Origin: Paenibacillus_AB hodogayensis
GTDB lineage: Bacteria > Bacillota > Bacilli > Paenibacillales > NBRC-103111
Assembly: GCF_039536325.1 (NCBI RefSeq)
Contig: NZ_BAAAYO010000005.1
Location: forward strand, 62,001 to 126,000
DNA: 64,000 bases
Reading direction: 5' to 3'
Numbering within the stretch: the first letter of the stretch is position 1; each line of letters begins with the position of its first letter. The notes under the pieces were generated by a model, which made no database searches, was not told where the DNA came from, and saw only the letters and a program-made list of their open reading frames with translations. Below, piece after piece: positions 41,702 to 50,516 of the stretch. A program made the translations under genes and the position numbers.

Positions 41702-43042
41702 ATGCGGTATATCTATATAGTGGCGGCGGCACTGCTCGCCTTGAACGGTTCCGCCGGTTGCGGGAACCAGTCCGGCAGCAAGAACGACACGCCCTCGGCT
41801 GTGGCTGCGTCCGCGGCAGACATGTCCGCAGACGGGCTGCGGGCGGAGCTGGCCCGCACGATCGGCAGTTTGCGGACAGCGTCCCCAGACGGGAGCAACG
41901 CTGCCGCCGGTGCCGGCCCGACCGATCTCGGCGAATGGCTGGAGCGGTTAGCCGCGGCGTACGACGCCAAGCGGGAGCCGCTCGCGATCAGCCGCTTCGC
42001 GCTCGGGGACGCGGCCGGGACCGCCGTCTGGGCGACAGCGCTCGCCGTGGAGCCGCCGCCGCAAAGCGACGGGCGGCCGGCAAGCCGGCAAGCGGTAGCG
42101 GTCATCGTGTCCGCCGTAGACGGGGGCTTCCGGGCCGATACGGTGCCGCTTCCCGAGGGGGATAGCGGACTCGTCCGGGTCGAAGCGGTCGGCGACTTGA
42201 CCGGCGACGGCGTCAAGGAGATCGTCTGGCGCTGGGGCACGACGGGCGCACACACGACAACGTTCGGCTACACCGTATCGCAGCGGAGCTCCGACGGTGG
42301 CTGGTCCGTCGTGCCGGGAACGGTCGGCATGCCGTCCGTCGAATCGTTCACGCTGGAGAACGGCGCTCTCGTCTTGCAGGGCGGCTTGATCGGCTCCGCC
42401 GGGGCAGGTCCTTGGCAGCGGGAACGGACGGAGACGTACCGGTACGAGGCGGGTGCGATGAAGCTGGCCGATTCCGTGGCGTCCGAGGGTGCGACGGCTT
42501 ACCACCGGCTGGAGGATGCAGTGGCAAGCGAATCGCTCGGCCACCGCGAACGGGCGGTCCGGCAATACGCCGAAGCGGCCCGGGCAACGGACGATTCATA
42601 TAAAGGGCTTCTATTCGAATACGGCGGCGGGGTGATCGAGGGCGGCGGCGATCCGCAGCTGGAGGTGGACTTCGGGGCGGCGGTGCGCGCCCTGGCCGCC
42701 GTGCGGCATTATTTGCTGGAGCTGGACGGTACGCGGACCGAGGTCGCTTCGGACAGCTCCGCCGCAAGCTCCGGCATGACAGGTCCGGCGGTGGCGGGTA
42801 CGACCGCTCCGATTCAAGCGCCGCCTCTAATCGATACGCGAACTTTGTCCGGCTTGCCCGGTTTGGCCGAAGCGCTGAAGGGCGCGTCGAACCGCGAGCA
42901 GGCGGCGGAGACGGTGAAGCGTTGGGCAGAGGAGCATCCCGAATGGCTGAAGCTGCTTAATGCCCCTTACGGCTATGCCAACAGGAAGTGGACCGCGGAA
43001 TCGGCGAGCGGCATACCCGAGCAGCCTTGGCCGCAGGGGTAG
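41702..43042 (+). CDS. Putative lipoprotein with FG-GAP-like segment, function unknown
   Basis: A 446-residue exported protein. The N-terminus is hydrophobic and ends S-A-G-C (about residue 20), an acceptable lipobox, followed by a Ser/Ala/Asp linker. A segment reading G-D-L-T-G-D-G-V-K-E-I-V-W-R-W resembles the calcium-binding FG-GAP/VCBS pattern. The last third is helical and ends in K-R-W-A-E-E-H-P-E-W. No enzyme motif is visible. GAAGGAAGGG lies 11 bases before ATG 41702. It is probably a cell-surface protein of the Paenibacillaceae. Confidence 0.7.
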   Translation: MRYIYIVAAALLALNGSAGCGNQSGSKNDTPSAVAASAADMSADGLRAELARTIGSLRTASPDGSNAAAGAGPTDLGEWLERLAAAYDAKREPLAISRFALGDAAGTAVWATALAVEPPPQSDGRPASRQAVAVIVSAVDGGFRADTVPLPEGDSGLVRVEAVGDLTGDGVKEIVWRWGTTGAHTTTFGYTVSQRSSDGGWSVVPGTVGMPSVESFTLENGALVLQGGLIGSAGAGPWQRERTETYRYEAGAMKLADSVASEGATAYHRLEDAVASESLGHRERAVRQYAEAARATDDSYKGLLFEYGGGVIEGGGDPQLEVDFGAAVRALAAVRHYLLELDGTRTEVASDSSAASSGMTGPAVAGTTAPIQAPPLIDTRTLSGLPGLAEALKGASNREQAAETVKRWAEEHPEWLKLLNAPYGYANRKWTAESASGIPEQPWPQG

Positions 43043-43207
43043 AGACCGACGGAGAGCGCCATTCCGGGGTAGACGGAGAGGGAGCATTTCCGATGGCCGG
43101 AGCTGGCCGGGCGGAACGTGTGAATGAAGCCATACGCAGCAGCCGTCCCCTGCGGTGCGCTTGGTTGCCGCAAACGGCGCGAAAAGCAAGGAAGAGGAGG
43201 TGGGCAT

Positions 43208-43351
43208 ATGAGCCTGAGTCAGCTGCTGCTTCGCACGGCCAAATCGCTCGGAAAGGCCGGCGTTGTCGTCGTGATGGCATTGTTCGCTCTTCTGTGCCTG
43301 TTTCAGATCGTATTTATGCTTGGCGTGCTGTATCATGACGTGGCGATGTAG
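43208..43351 (+). CDS. Single-pass small membrane protein
   Basis: A 47-residue product with one strong hydrophobic helix (V-V-V-V-M-A-L-F-A-L-L-C-L-F) behind a short basic N-terminus. A perfect AGGAGGTGG precedes ATG 43208, so translation is likely. Function unknown. Confidence 0.6.
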   Translation: MSLSQLLLRTAKSLGKAGVVVVMALFALLCLFQIVFMLGVLYHDVAM

Positions 43352-43424
43352 CCAACGAAACGCCGGGAGGGCTTATGCGCTGTCGGGGGCATACACAACC
43401 CCATTGGAATCCGAAACCGGAATT

Positions 43425-43487
43425 CGAAACCCGAAACCCGAAACCCGAAACCCGAAACCCGAAACCCGAAACCCGAAACCCGAAACC
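43425..43487 (+). repeat. Nine perfect copies of the heptamer CGAAACC
   Basis: A pure 63-bp microsatellite of CGAAACC, with one more imperfect copy (CCGAAACCGG) at 43411-43420. It lies 74 bp after a small membrane protein gene and 200 bp before the rhamnose operon. Unit length 7 would change reading frame if translated, but no translated gene is evident across it. Confidence 0.95.
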
Positions 43488-43548
43488 GTTACCGTGCGCG
43501 CTCGTTGGAAATAAAACGTGTCTGTTTATTTAGAATTTGACATTCGAC

Positions 43549-43575
43549 CCTTTCCGTTCAGGAAGGGTTTTTTTG
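43549..43575 (+). terminator. Intrinsic terminator before the rhamnose operon
   Basis: ACCCTTTCC and GGAAGGGT form a stem with one bulge, followed by TTTTTTT. Confidence 0.7.
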
Positions 43576-43660
43576 TTTTGATTTTGTTTAAAATCGGTAT
43601 ATTCAAAAACAAACAAACATGATATATTGAAAACAAACATAAACAAAGAATTAATTACTA
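43571..43660 (+). promoter_or_regulatory. AT-rich control region of the rhamnose operon with direct repeats
   Basis: ATATTCAAAAACAAACA (from 43600) and ATATTGAAAACAAACA (from 43625) are direct repeats 25 bp apart. TTTTGTTTTGATTTTGTTT lies upstream in the opposite sense. T/A-tract repeats of this kind are typical operators of DeoR regulators, and a deoR gene ends the operon. TATATT at 43599 or 43624 may be the -10; no clear -35. Confidence 0.45.
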
Positions 43661-43686
43661 ACGAAAAGCGGAGGAGACACCCTATT

Positions 43687-45756
43687 ATGGTACAAAGCTT
43701 GTGGGATGGCACGAAGGCGGCGCAGCTGCAGGGAGGACTCGACGAGCTCGTGTATCGCTCGAACCTGGTCGGCACCGATCGGCGGGTGTGCAACTGGGGC
43801 GGCGGCAACACGTCGAGTAAGGTGACCGTCAAGGACTTCCGCGGCCGCGAGACGGAAGTGATGTACGTGAAGGGCAGCGGTTCCGATCTGGCAACAATGA
43901 AGGCGGGCAATTTCACCGGCTTGCGGATGGACGATATTCGCCCGCTGTTCGAGCGCGGAGAGATGAGCGACGAGGAGATGGTCGGCTATTTGGCCCACTG
44001 CATGATCGACGCCAAGCATCCGCGCGCTTCGATCGAGACGCTGCTGCACGCCTTTTTGCCGTTCAAACATGTCGATCATACCCACCCGGACGCGATCATC
44101 AGCCTGTGCTGCGCGGATAACGGGAAAGCGGTTGCTCGCGAAATATTCGGCGACCGGTTCGTCTGGGTGCCGTACGTCAGACCGGGCTTCACTCTGTCCA
44201 AAATGATCGCCGAGGGCGTGCTCGCCAACCCACAGGCGGAGCTCGTGCTGATGGAGAAGCACGGCTTGGTCACATGGGGCGAGACAAGCGAAGCGTGCTA
44301 CGCCAAGACGATCGCGATCATCAGCGAAGCGGAGGCGTACATCGAGGCGCGCGTCGATGCGGCGAAGCTGTTCGGAGGCGTCAAACACGAAGCGCTTCCG
44401 GCGGAGACCCGGCGCGACATCGCCGCCCGGGTAATGCCGACCGTGCGCGGCGCGGTCAGCGACGCGAAGAAGATGCTGCTGTCGTTCGACGACGGGGACG
44501 ACGTGCTGCAATTCGTCGGCGGCCGCGATGCGGCGGAGCTGTCGCAGATCGGCGCCGCCTGTCCGGACCATCTCGTGCATACGAAGGTCGTGCCGCTGTT
44601 CATCGACTGGACGCCCGACGCGGACGATATCGAAGGACTGAAGCTTCAATTGAAGGAAGGCGTCGCCGCCTACAAGGAGCAATACCGGGCGTATTTCGAG
44701 CGCAACCGCAACGAAGGCGACGTCATGTTCGAGGCCGCTCCGCGGGTCATCCTCATCCCGGGCGTCGGCATGATCAACACCGGCAAAAGCTGGGCGATGT
44801 CGCAGGTGAGCGGAGCGTTGTACCACCGGGCCATTGCGGTGATGAGAGGGGCTACGGCGCTCGGCTCGTTCGTGTCGCTGACCGAGAACGAATCGTACAA
44901 CGTGGAATATTGGCCACTCGAGCTTTACAAGCTGACGCTGGCGCCGCCGGAGGCCGAGTTCTCGCGCAAGGTGGCGTTCATTACGGGCGGTGCCGGAGGC
45001 ATCGGCAGCGAGACGGCGCGCAGGCTCGCCTCCGAGGGCGCGCACCTCGTGCTGGCCGACCTGAATCTGGAAGGCGCGCAGAAGGTTGCCGCCGACATTA
45101 ACGAGAAGTACGGCGCCAACCGGGCGATTGCGGTCAAGATGGACGTCACGAGCGAGGCCGACATCGGGGCCGCTTACGCCGAGACGGCGCTGGCTTACGG
45201 CGGCGTGGATATTATCGTGAACAACGCCGGTCTCGCTACCTCCAGCCCGTTCGACGAAACGTCGCTGAAGGAATGGAATTTGAACATCAATGTGCTCGGC
45301 ACCGGCTATTTCCTCGTCGCCCGCGAAGCGTTCAAGCTGATGAAGGCGCAAGGAATCGGCGGCAACATGGTGTTCATCGGCTCCAAAAACTCGATCTACG
45401 CCGGCAAGAACGCCTCCGCCTACAGCGCGGCCAAGGCGCTGGAAGCCCATCTGGCCCGCTGCATCGCGGCCGAGGGTGGCGAGTTCGGCATCCGCGTCAA
45501 CACGATTTTGCCGGACGCGATTCTGCAAGGGTCGGCGATCTGGAATTCGGGATGGCGCAACGAGCGCGCGGCGGCGTACGGCATCGAGCCGGACCAATTG
45601 GAAGAATATTACCGCAAGCGGACGACGCTGCTCGTCAACATTTATCCGAAGGATATCGCCGAAGGCATCGCCTTCTTCGCTTCATCCAAGTCGGACAAAA
45701 CGACCGGCTGCATGCTGACGATCGACGGCGGCGTTCCGGCGGCATTTACTCGATAA
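43687..45756 (+). CDS. rhaEW: Bifunctional rhamnulose-1-phosphate aldolase / lactaldehyde dehydrogenase
   Basis: The 689-residue enzyme fuses a class II aldolase domain (about 1-420, metal site in H-V-D-H-T-H-P-D) to a short-chain dehydrogenase (about 428-689, G-G-A-G-G-I-G for NAD and Y-S-A-A-K near 579-583). It splits rhamnulose 1-phosphate to dihydroxyacetone phosphate and lactaldehyde and oxidises the latter to lactate. This is the RhaEW/YuxG type of Firmicutes. GCGGAGGAG precedes ATG 43687. It heads the rhamnose operon. Confidence 0.92.
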   Translation: MVQSLWDGTKAAQLQGGLDELVYRSNLVGTDRRVCNWGGGNTSSKVTVKDFRGRETEVMYVKGSGSDLATMKAGNFTGLRMDDIRPLFERGEMSDEEMVGYLAHCMIDAKHPRASIETLLHAFLPFKHVDHTHPDAIISLCCADNGKAVAREIFGDRFVWVPYVRPGFTLSKMIAEGVLANPQAELVLMEKHGLVTWGETSEACYAKTIAIISEAEAYIEARVDAAKLFGGVKHEALPAETRRDIAARVMPTVRGAVSDAKKMLLSFDDGDDVLQFVGGRDAAELSQIGAACPDHLVHTKVVPLFIDWTPDADDIEGLKLQLKEGVAAYKEQYRAYFERNRNEGDVMFEAAPRVILIPGVGMINTGKSWAMSQVSGALYHRAIAVMRGATALGSFVSLTENESYNVEYWPLELYKLTLAPPEAEFSRKVAFITGGAGGIGSETARRLASEGAHLVLADLNLEGAQKVAADINEKYGANRAIAVKMDVTSEADIGAAYAETALAYGGVDIIVNNAGLATSSPFDETSLKEWNLNINVLGTGYFLVAREAFKLMKAQGIGGNMVFIGSKNSIYAGKNASAYSAAKALEAHLARCIAAEGGEFGIRVNTILPDAILQGSAIWNSGWRNERAAAYGIEPDQLEEYYRKRTTLLVNIYPKDIAEGIAFFASSKSDKTTGCMLTIDGGVPAAFTR

Positions 45757-45774
45757 ATAAAACGAGGTGGGACT

Positions 45775-46146
45775 ATGCACAAAGGTGCAGGAGCAAATCA
45801 TTGGTTCATTCCGGACGGCTACATTCCGGAGAAAAGCAGCGGCGAGCTGACGAGTCACGAATCGGTGTGCGTGCTGAACCGCTCGTCCGAGGACGCGCAG
45901 CTGACGTTTACGATTTTTTTCGAGGACCGGGAGCCGTTGGAAAATATCCTGGTCACCGTTCCGGCCAGACGCACGAGCCATGTCCGCACCAGCTCGCTTG
46001 AGAGGGACGGGGCGCGCATTCCGGTCGGCGTTCCGTACGCCATCGAGGTGCAAAGCGATATTCCCGTCGTCGTCCAGTACAGTAGGCTGGATGCGACCCA
46101 GGCGGCGAACGCGCTCATGTCCGTCGTCGCTTACCCGATTGCCTGA
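45775..46146 (+). CDS. ASRT family protein (sensory rhodopsin transducer-like small-molecule binding domain)
   Basis: A 123-residue protein resembling the Anabaena sensory rhodopsin transducer family: G-x-x-H-W-F-I-P-D-G-Y-I-P near the N-terminus, E-S-V-C-V-L-N, an F-x-x-R-x-P-x-E-x-I-x-V-x-V-P-A-R-R-T-x-H strand pair and P-V-V-V-Q-Y-S-R-L-D. There is no rhodopsin gene here. Members occur next to carbohydrate genes in many bacteria and are proposed to bind a small molecule. It lies between rhaEW and rhaA, pointing to a rhamnose-linked role. ACGAGGTGGG precedes the ATG. Confidence 0.82.
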   Translation: MHKGAGANHWFIPDGYIPEKSSGELTSHESVCVLNRSSEDAQLTFTIFFEDREPLENILVTVPARRTSHVRTSSLERDGARIPVGVPYAIEVQSDIPVVVQYSRLDATQAANALMSVVAYPIA

Positions 46147-46200
46147 ACGGGTCATTCCAGGTACGATCAAATCAAGGTTTGTCCGAAGGGAGCCGCAATT

Positions 46201-47463
46201 ATGCCATCCGTTATCGAAAATAGCTATGAGGAAGCCAAGAAGCTGTATGCCGCCCACGGAATCGACGTCGATCGGGTGCTGGAGCAGCTGGCGGCCATCA
46301 AAATATCCATGCACTGTTGGCAAGGCGATGATGTGCGCGGGTTTTTGAACCGCGACCAAGATTTGACCGGCGGCATTTCCGTCACCGGCAATTACCCAGG
46401 CGCAGCCCGGACGCCGGAGGAGCTGCGCTCCGATCTGGAGAAGGCGTTCTCGCTCATCCCCGGCAAGCATAAGGTGAATCTGCACGCCATCTATGCCGAT
46501 ACGGAAGAGAAGGTCGAGCTGGACCGGATCGAGCCGAAGCATTACGAGAAATGGGTCGAGTGGGCCAAAGTGCAAGGGCTCGGGCTCGATTTCAATCCGA
46601 CCTGCTTCTCGCACGAGAAGTCGAGCGACGGCTTTACGCTCAGCCATTCGGACCCGGCCATCCGCCAATTCTGGATCGATCACTGCAAAGCGTCGCGCAG
46701 CATCGGCGCTTACTTCGGCGAACAGTTGGGCCAGACATGCGTAACGAACATATGGATTCCCGACGGGTTCAAGGACGTCCCGGTCGACCGGCTCGCTCCG
46801 CGCCGGAGACTGAAGAGCGCCCTCGACGAAGTGTTCGCGGAAGAGCTGAACCCGGCCCATAACCTGGACGCCGTGGAGAGCAAGCTGTTCGGTCTCGGCT
46901 CCGAGGCGTATGTCGTCGGCTCGCACGAATTTTACATGGGCTACGGCTTGCAGAACAACAAGCTGATCTGCCTCGACGCCGGCCATTTCCACCCGACCGA
47001 GGTGATCTCCAACAAGCTGTCGGCGTTGTCGCTGTTCGTGGAAGGCATTCTGCTGCACGTCAGCCGCCCGATGAGATGGGACAGCGATCATGTCGTCACG
47101 CTAGACGACGAGCTGCTGGAAATCAGCAAGGAACTGGTGCAAGGGGATCTGCTCGGCAAGACGCATATCGGGCTCGATTTCTTCGACGCGAGCATCAACC
47201 GGGTCGCCGCCTGGGTTATCGGCACCCGCAACACGCTCAAGGCGCTACTGCGCGCCATGCTCGTACCAGTAGAGGCGCTGCGGCAGGCGGAGCTTGCGGG
47301 CGACTACACGACTCGGCTCGCTTTGACGGAGGAATTCAAGACGTATCCGTTCGGGGCAGTATGGGACTACTACTGCGCCAAATCGGGCGTGCCGGTACGC
47401 GAGGATTGGCTGGCGGAAGTGAAGAGCTACGAACGCGACGTGCTGCTGAAGCGCGGTGTGTAA
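46201..47463 (+). CDS. rhaA: L-rhamnose isomerase
   Basis: The 420-residue enzyme converts L-rhamnose to L-rhamnulose. It matches RhaA throughout, with C-W-Q-G-D-D-V near the start, metal ligands in G-L-D-F-N-P-T, H-E-F-Y-M-G-Y, D-A-G-H-F-H-P-T-E and the L-D-F-F-D-A-S-I-N-R segment. Length is normal. GAAGGGAG precedes the ATG. Confidence 0.96.
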   Translation: MPSVIENSYEEAKKLYAAHGIDVDRVLEQLAAIKISMHCWQGDDVRGFLNRDQDLTGGISVTGNYPGAARTPEELRSDLEKAFSLIPGKHKVNLHAIYADTEEKVELDRIEPKHYEKWVEWAKVQGLGLDFNPTCFSHEKSSDGFTLSHSDPAIRQFWIDHCKASRSIGAYFGEQLGQTCVTNIWIPDGFKDVPVDRLAPRRRLKSALDEVFAEELNPAHNLDAVESKLFGLGSEAYVVGSHEFYMGYGLQNNKLICLDAGHFHPTEVISNKLSALSLFVEGILLHVSRPMRWDSDHVVTLDDELLEISKELVQGDLLGKTHIGLDFFDASINRVAAWVIGTRNTLKALLRAMLVPVEALRQAELAGDYTTRLALTEEFKTYPFGAVWDYYCAKSGVPVREDWLAEVKSYERDVLLKRGV

Positions 47464-47487
47464 CTCGGGAAGCGAGGGGGATGCCAG

Positions 47488-48960
47488 GTGGCGAGCATTC
47501 TCGCATATGATCTTGGCGCGGGCAGCGGCAGAGCGCTGCTCGGCCGGCTGACCGACCGCGGTATCGTGACGGAGGAGCTTCACCGCTTTCCGAACGAGCC
47601 CGTGCAGGTCGGCTCCAGGCTGCATTGGGACATTTTGCGCCTTCTTCACGAGATGAAGCAGGCGCTGCTTGCCGCGAAGCATCGCGGCATCGCCGTGCAG
47701 AGCTTGGGCATCGATTCGTGGGCGGTCGATTTCGGCTTGCTGGACGGCAACGGGGAGCTGCTCGGCAATCCGTACCATTATCGAGACGCTCATACCGACG
47801 GAATGATGGAGCAGGTGTTCGCGGATATGCCGCGGCGCGATATTTTTGCCCGTACCGGCATTCAGTTTATGCCGTTCAATACGATTTACCAGCTGGCAGC
47901 GATGAAGCGGGCAGGCAGTCCGCTGCTGCGCGAAGCCAAGCGGCTGCTGATGATTCCGGACTTGCTGCGGTATTTTCTCACCGGGGAGCGGCACAACGAA
48001 TTTTCCAACGCTACGACGACCCAACTGTTCAATCCGCTGACCTGCCAGTGGGACCCGGAGCTGCTGGAGCGAATCGGCGTATCCGGCTCCCTGTTCGGGC
48101 CGGTTGTTCAGCCCGGCACGGCCGTCGGGCAGCTGCTGCCGTCGGTCGTCTCCGAGCTTGGTATCGCCTCCGTTCCGGTTATCGCTGTCGCCGAGCACGA
48201 TACCGGCTCCGCGGTGGCGGCCGTGCCGGCGGCGGAGCACCCGTTCGCTTATTTGAGCTGCGGCACATGGTCGCTGATGGGTACCGAGGTGGACCGGCCG
48301 GTCATGAACGAGCAGGCGCTTGGGCAGAACTTTACGAATGAGGGCGGCGTTTGCGGGACGTTCCGGCTGTTGAAAAACATCATGGGCCTGTGGATTTTGC
48401 AGGAAACGAAGCGGCAATGGGAGCGGGAAGGCCAGTCCTGCCCGTATCCGGAGCTGATCGCGCTGGCCGAGCGGGCGCCGGCCTTCGCCGCCTGGATCGA
48501 TCCCGACGACGCGCGGTTTATGGCGCCGGGGCCGATGCTTGGGCGTATCGCCGACTACTGCCGCGAAACCGGCCAGCGTCCGCCCGAAGGGCGCGGCGAG
48601 GCGGTCCGTTGTATTTTGGAAAGTTTGGCGTTAAAATACCGCTATGTGCTGGAATCGATCGAGCGTCTGTCCGGCAACCGCTTCGGCGGCCTGCATATGG
48701 TCGGCGGAGGCATCCAGAATGCGCTGCTGTGCCAATGGTCGGCCGACGCGATCGGCAAGCCGGTATGGGCGGGACCCGCGGAAGGCAGCGCGATCGGCAA
48801 CCTGGCCGTCCAGTGGATTGCCCGCGGCGACTTCCGCGATATCCGGGAAGCGCGTTCGGTCATCCGCGAATCGTTCCCGGTGACGGTGTACGAGCCGCAG
48901 GAGCGGGAAGCCTGGGAGGACGCGTACGGCCGCTTCTGGCGGTTGACCGGCTTGTCGTAA
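47488..48960 (+). CDS. rhaB: Rhamnulokinase
   Basis: The 490-residue FGGY-type kinase phosphorylates L-rhamnulose to rhamnulose 1-phosphate, the substrate of RhaEW. It starts A-Y-D-L-G-A-G-S-G-R, has the S-W-A-V-D-F-G-L region, and the ATP-site motifs A-E-H-D-T-G-S-A-V and G-G-G-I-Q-N. The start is GTG 47488 following GAGGGGGATGCC. Spacing of 24 bp to rhaA supports one message. Confidence 0.94.
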   Translation: MASILAYDLGAGSGRALLGRLTDRGIVTEELHRFPNEPVQVGSRLHWDILRLLHEMKQALLAAKHRGIAVQSLGIDSWAVDFGLLDGNGELLGNPYHYRDAHTDGMMEQVFADMPRRDIFARTGIQFMPFNTIYQLAAMKRAGSPLLREAKRLLMIPDLLRYFLTGERHNEFSNATTTQLFNPLTCQWDPELLERIGVSGSLFGPVVQPGTAVGQLLPSVVSELGIASVPVIAVAEHDTGSAVAAVPAAEHPFAYLSCGTWSLMGTEVDRPVMNEQALGQNFTNEGGVCGTFRLLKNIMGLWILQETKRQWEREGQSCPYPELIALAERAPAFAAWIDPDDARFMAPGPMLGRIADYCRETGQRPPEGRGEAVRCILESLALKYRYVLESIERLSGNRFGGLHMVGGGIQNALLCQWSADAIGKPVWAGPAEGSAIGNLAVQWIARGDFRDIREARSVIRESFPVTVYEPQEREAWEDAYGRFWRLTGLS

Positions 48961-49006
48961 ACGGTCCGGGCGGAAGACGGCTACTATGATCAGAAAGAGG
49001 GAACGT

Positions 49007-49765
49007 ATGCTTGTCGCGGAACGGTATGAGAAAATTGTGCAGTTGGTCAACGAAAGGGGCAGCATCCGGGTTTCCGAGCTGAGCGAATTGTGCGAGGTGA
49101 CCGAGGAAACGATCCGCCGCGACCTCGACCGGCTGGAGCAAGGGGGGCGGCTTCGCCGATCCCACGGCGGCGCGGTCAGCGTGAAGGATCAGCAGTCGGA
49201 GACCCCTTACGCGGAGCGGGAAGTCACTTACGCAGAGGAGAAGCGGCGAATCGCCAGGGAAGCGGTCAAGCGGATTGCCCCAAACGAGCGAATTTTGCTC
49301 GACGCCAGCTCTACCGCTTGGTATATGGCCGCCCAACTGCCGGACATTCCGCTGACTGTGCTGACCAATTCGATCAAGGTGGCGATGGAACTGGCCGGCA
49401 AGGAGAAGATCGAGGTCATCTCCACCGGCGGCCTTCTCGCCTCCCGCTCGCTCTCTTACATCGGTCCGCTGGCGGAGCGGTCGTTGGACGCTTACCATGT
49501 GAACAAGACGTTCCTTTCTTGCAAGGGCGTACATCTGGAACGGGGAATCAGCGAATCCCACGAGCTGCAGGCCCGGCTGAAGCAAAAGATGATCGGCATG
49601 GCCGATCGCGTCATTTTGCTGGCCGATGCAAGCAAGTTCGGCGTACAGGCGTTTACGCACGTCGCGGCGCTGGACGAGGTCCATGAGATTGTGACCGACC
49701 GCCGGCTCGGCGGCGAGATGGCGGAGCAGCTTGAGAGCCGCGGCGTTTCCTTGACGCTTGCGTGA
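49007..49765 (+). CDS. DeoR/GlpR family transcriptional regulator (probable rhamnose repressor)
   Basis: A 252-residue regulator with an N-terminal DeoR winged helix (A-E-R-Y-E-K-I-V, then E-E-T-I-R-R-D-L-D-R-L-E) and a C-terminal sugar-phosphate-binding domain (D-A-S-S-T-A, N-S-I-K-V, S-T-G-G). As last gene of the operon it most likely controls it, responding to a rhamnose intermediate such as rhamnulose 1-phosphate. AAAGAGGGAA precedes ATG 49007; ATG 48986 would add seven residues but has no such site. Confidence 0.85.
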   Translation: MLVAERYEKIVQLVNERGSIRVSELSELCEVTEETIRRDLDRLEQGGRLRRSHGGAVSVKDQQSETPYAEREVTYAEEKRRIAREAVKRIAPNERILLDASSTAWYMAAQLPDIPLTVLTNSIKVAMELAGKEKIEVISTGGLLASRSLSYIGPLAERSLDAYHVNKTFLSCKGVHLERGISESHELQARLKQKMIGMADRVILLADASKFGVQAFTHVAALDEVHEIVTDRRLGGEMAEQLESRGVSLTLA

Positions 49766-49790
49766 TGCGCCCGGCAGCTATATGAGGAAG

Positions 49791-49830
49791 GCAGACTGGA
49801 CCTGCTTGACGGGGACGGTCTGCTTTTTTT
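49791..49830 (+). terminator. Intrinsic terminator of the rhamnose operon
   Basis: GCAGAC/GTCTGC stem with imperfect inner pairing and a run of eight T. Confidence 0.75.
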
Positions 49831-49938
49831 TGCTTTTTTGATCTTCTATCTAAGCAGATCAGTAGTCCAAGGAAAGCGGATTGTAAAGAGTTTGGTCAAG
49901 AAAACGAATTTTATCGAGCAATAATTACTCTATTATAG

Positions 49939-49944
49939 TATAAT
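49939..49944 (+). promoter_or_regulatory. Possible -10 of the AT-rich orphan gene
   Basis: Perfect TATAAT 36 bases before ATG 49980 in an AT-rich stretch; no clear -35. Confidence 0.4.
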
Positions 49945-49979
49945 CCAGTTCGATGGAAAATTTAGGATGGTGGGGAATT

Positions 49980-50351
49980 ATGGCTGGCGTAATAAAACTT
50001 ACACTACTGGGCGGTTACCCAAAATCAACAACTATGTCCCAAGTTCCAATTCGAAAAGGCTCCGAGCCTAATACTTGTTTTATTGATGGATACAAGTGCG
50101 AGATGGCAGATTACAATTGGTTGGAAAACGGCTCCGTAAGCACGGGTAAAATAATAAACGGTGCAATCATTGGTGGTCTTCTCACAGGCGGGGCGGGCTC
50201 AATAATCGGAGCAGGTATTGGAGCGCTGAAAAAGAAAGACTCATCTGTACTGGTGATTTCAATAGTTGAGAACGGCAATACGCTACATGTGCAGTTTAAG
50301 TGTGACAAACACGAGTACCAATCGTTCTTAAGAAATATCATTTATGCGTAA
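49980..50351 (+). CDS. AT-rich orphan gene, protein with glycine-zipper segment
   Basis: A 123-residue protein. Residues about 55-80 read G-x-x-x-G-G-L-x-x-G-G-A-G-x-I-x-G-A-G-I-G, a glycine zipper that could form a membrane hairpin, followed by a basic K-K-K-D and a beta-rich C-terminus containing C-D-K-H-E-Y. Base composition and codon use (many A/T third positions) differ sharply from all neighbours, which suggests recent transfer. GGTGGGG precedes ATG 49980; ATG 49953 is a weaker alternative. It is isolated, with its own terminator. I do not recognise the family. Confidence 0.65.
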   Translation: MAGVIKLTLLGGYPKSTTMSQVPIRKGSEPNTCFIDGYKCEMADYNWLENGSVSTGKIINGAIIGGLLTGGAGSIIGAGIGALKKKDSSVLVISIVENGNTLHVQFKCDKHEYQSFLRNIIYA

Positions 50352-50378
50352 ATAAATAATAATCTGAATCAAAATCCG

Positions 50379-50404
50379 AGTCCGCAAAAAATGCGGACTT
50401 TTTG
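50379..50404 (+). terminator. Intrinsic terminator of the orphan gene
   Basis: AGTCCGCA pairs perfectly with TGCGGACT around a five-base A loop, followed by TTTTTG. Confidence 0.88.
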
Positions 50405-50516
50405 TTTCGATGCAGGGGAAACAAAGCCATCATATTAACGAAAATTAACTATACTTAATGATATGGAAAGTATATAATATGGGGCATACATTCTAACCGC
50501 GAAGCGAGGTATACCC

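Noticed and set aside
43425..43487. CRISPR or telomere-like array
   Set aside because: Heptamers are contiguous with no spacers; a simple microsatellite.
43651..45597. A 648-codon minus-strand frame opposite rhaEW
   Set aside because: Same type of shadow: GC-rich codons read on the other strand, composition unlike real proteins here.
49841..50500. Insertion sequence or genomic island with att sites around the AT-rich orphan
   Set aside because: No transposase, integrase, terminal inverted repeats or target duplication could be seen.
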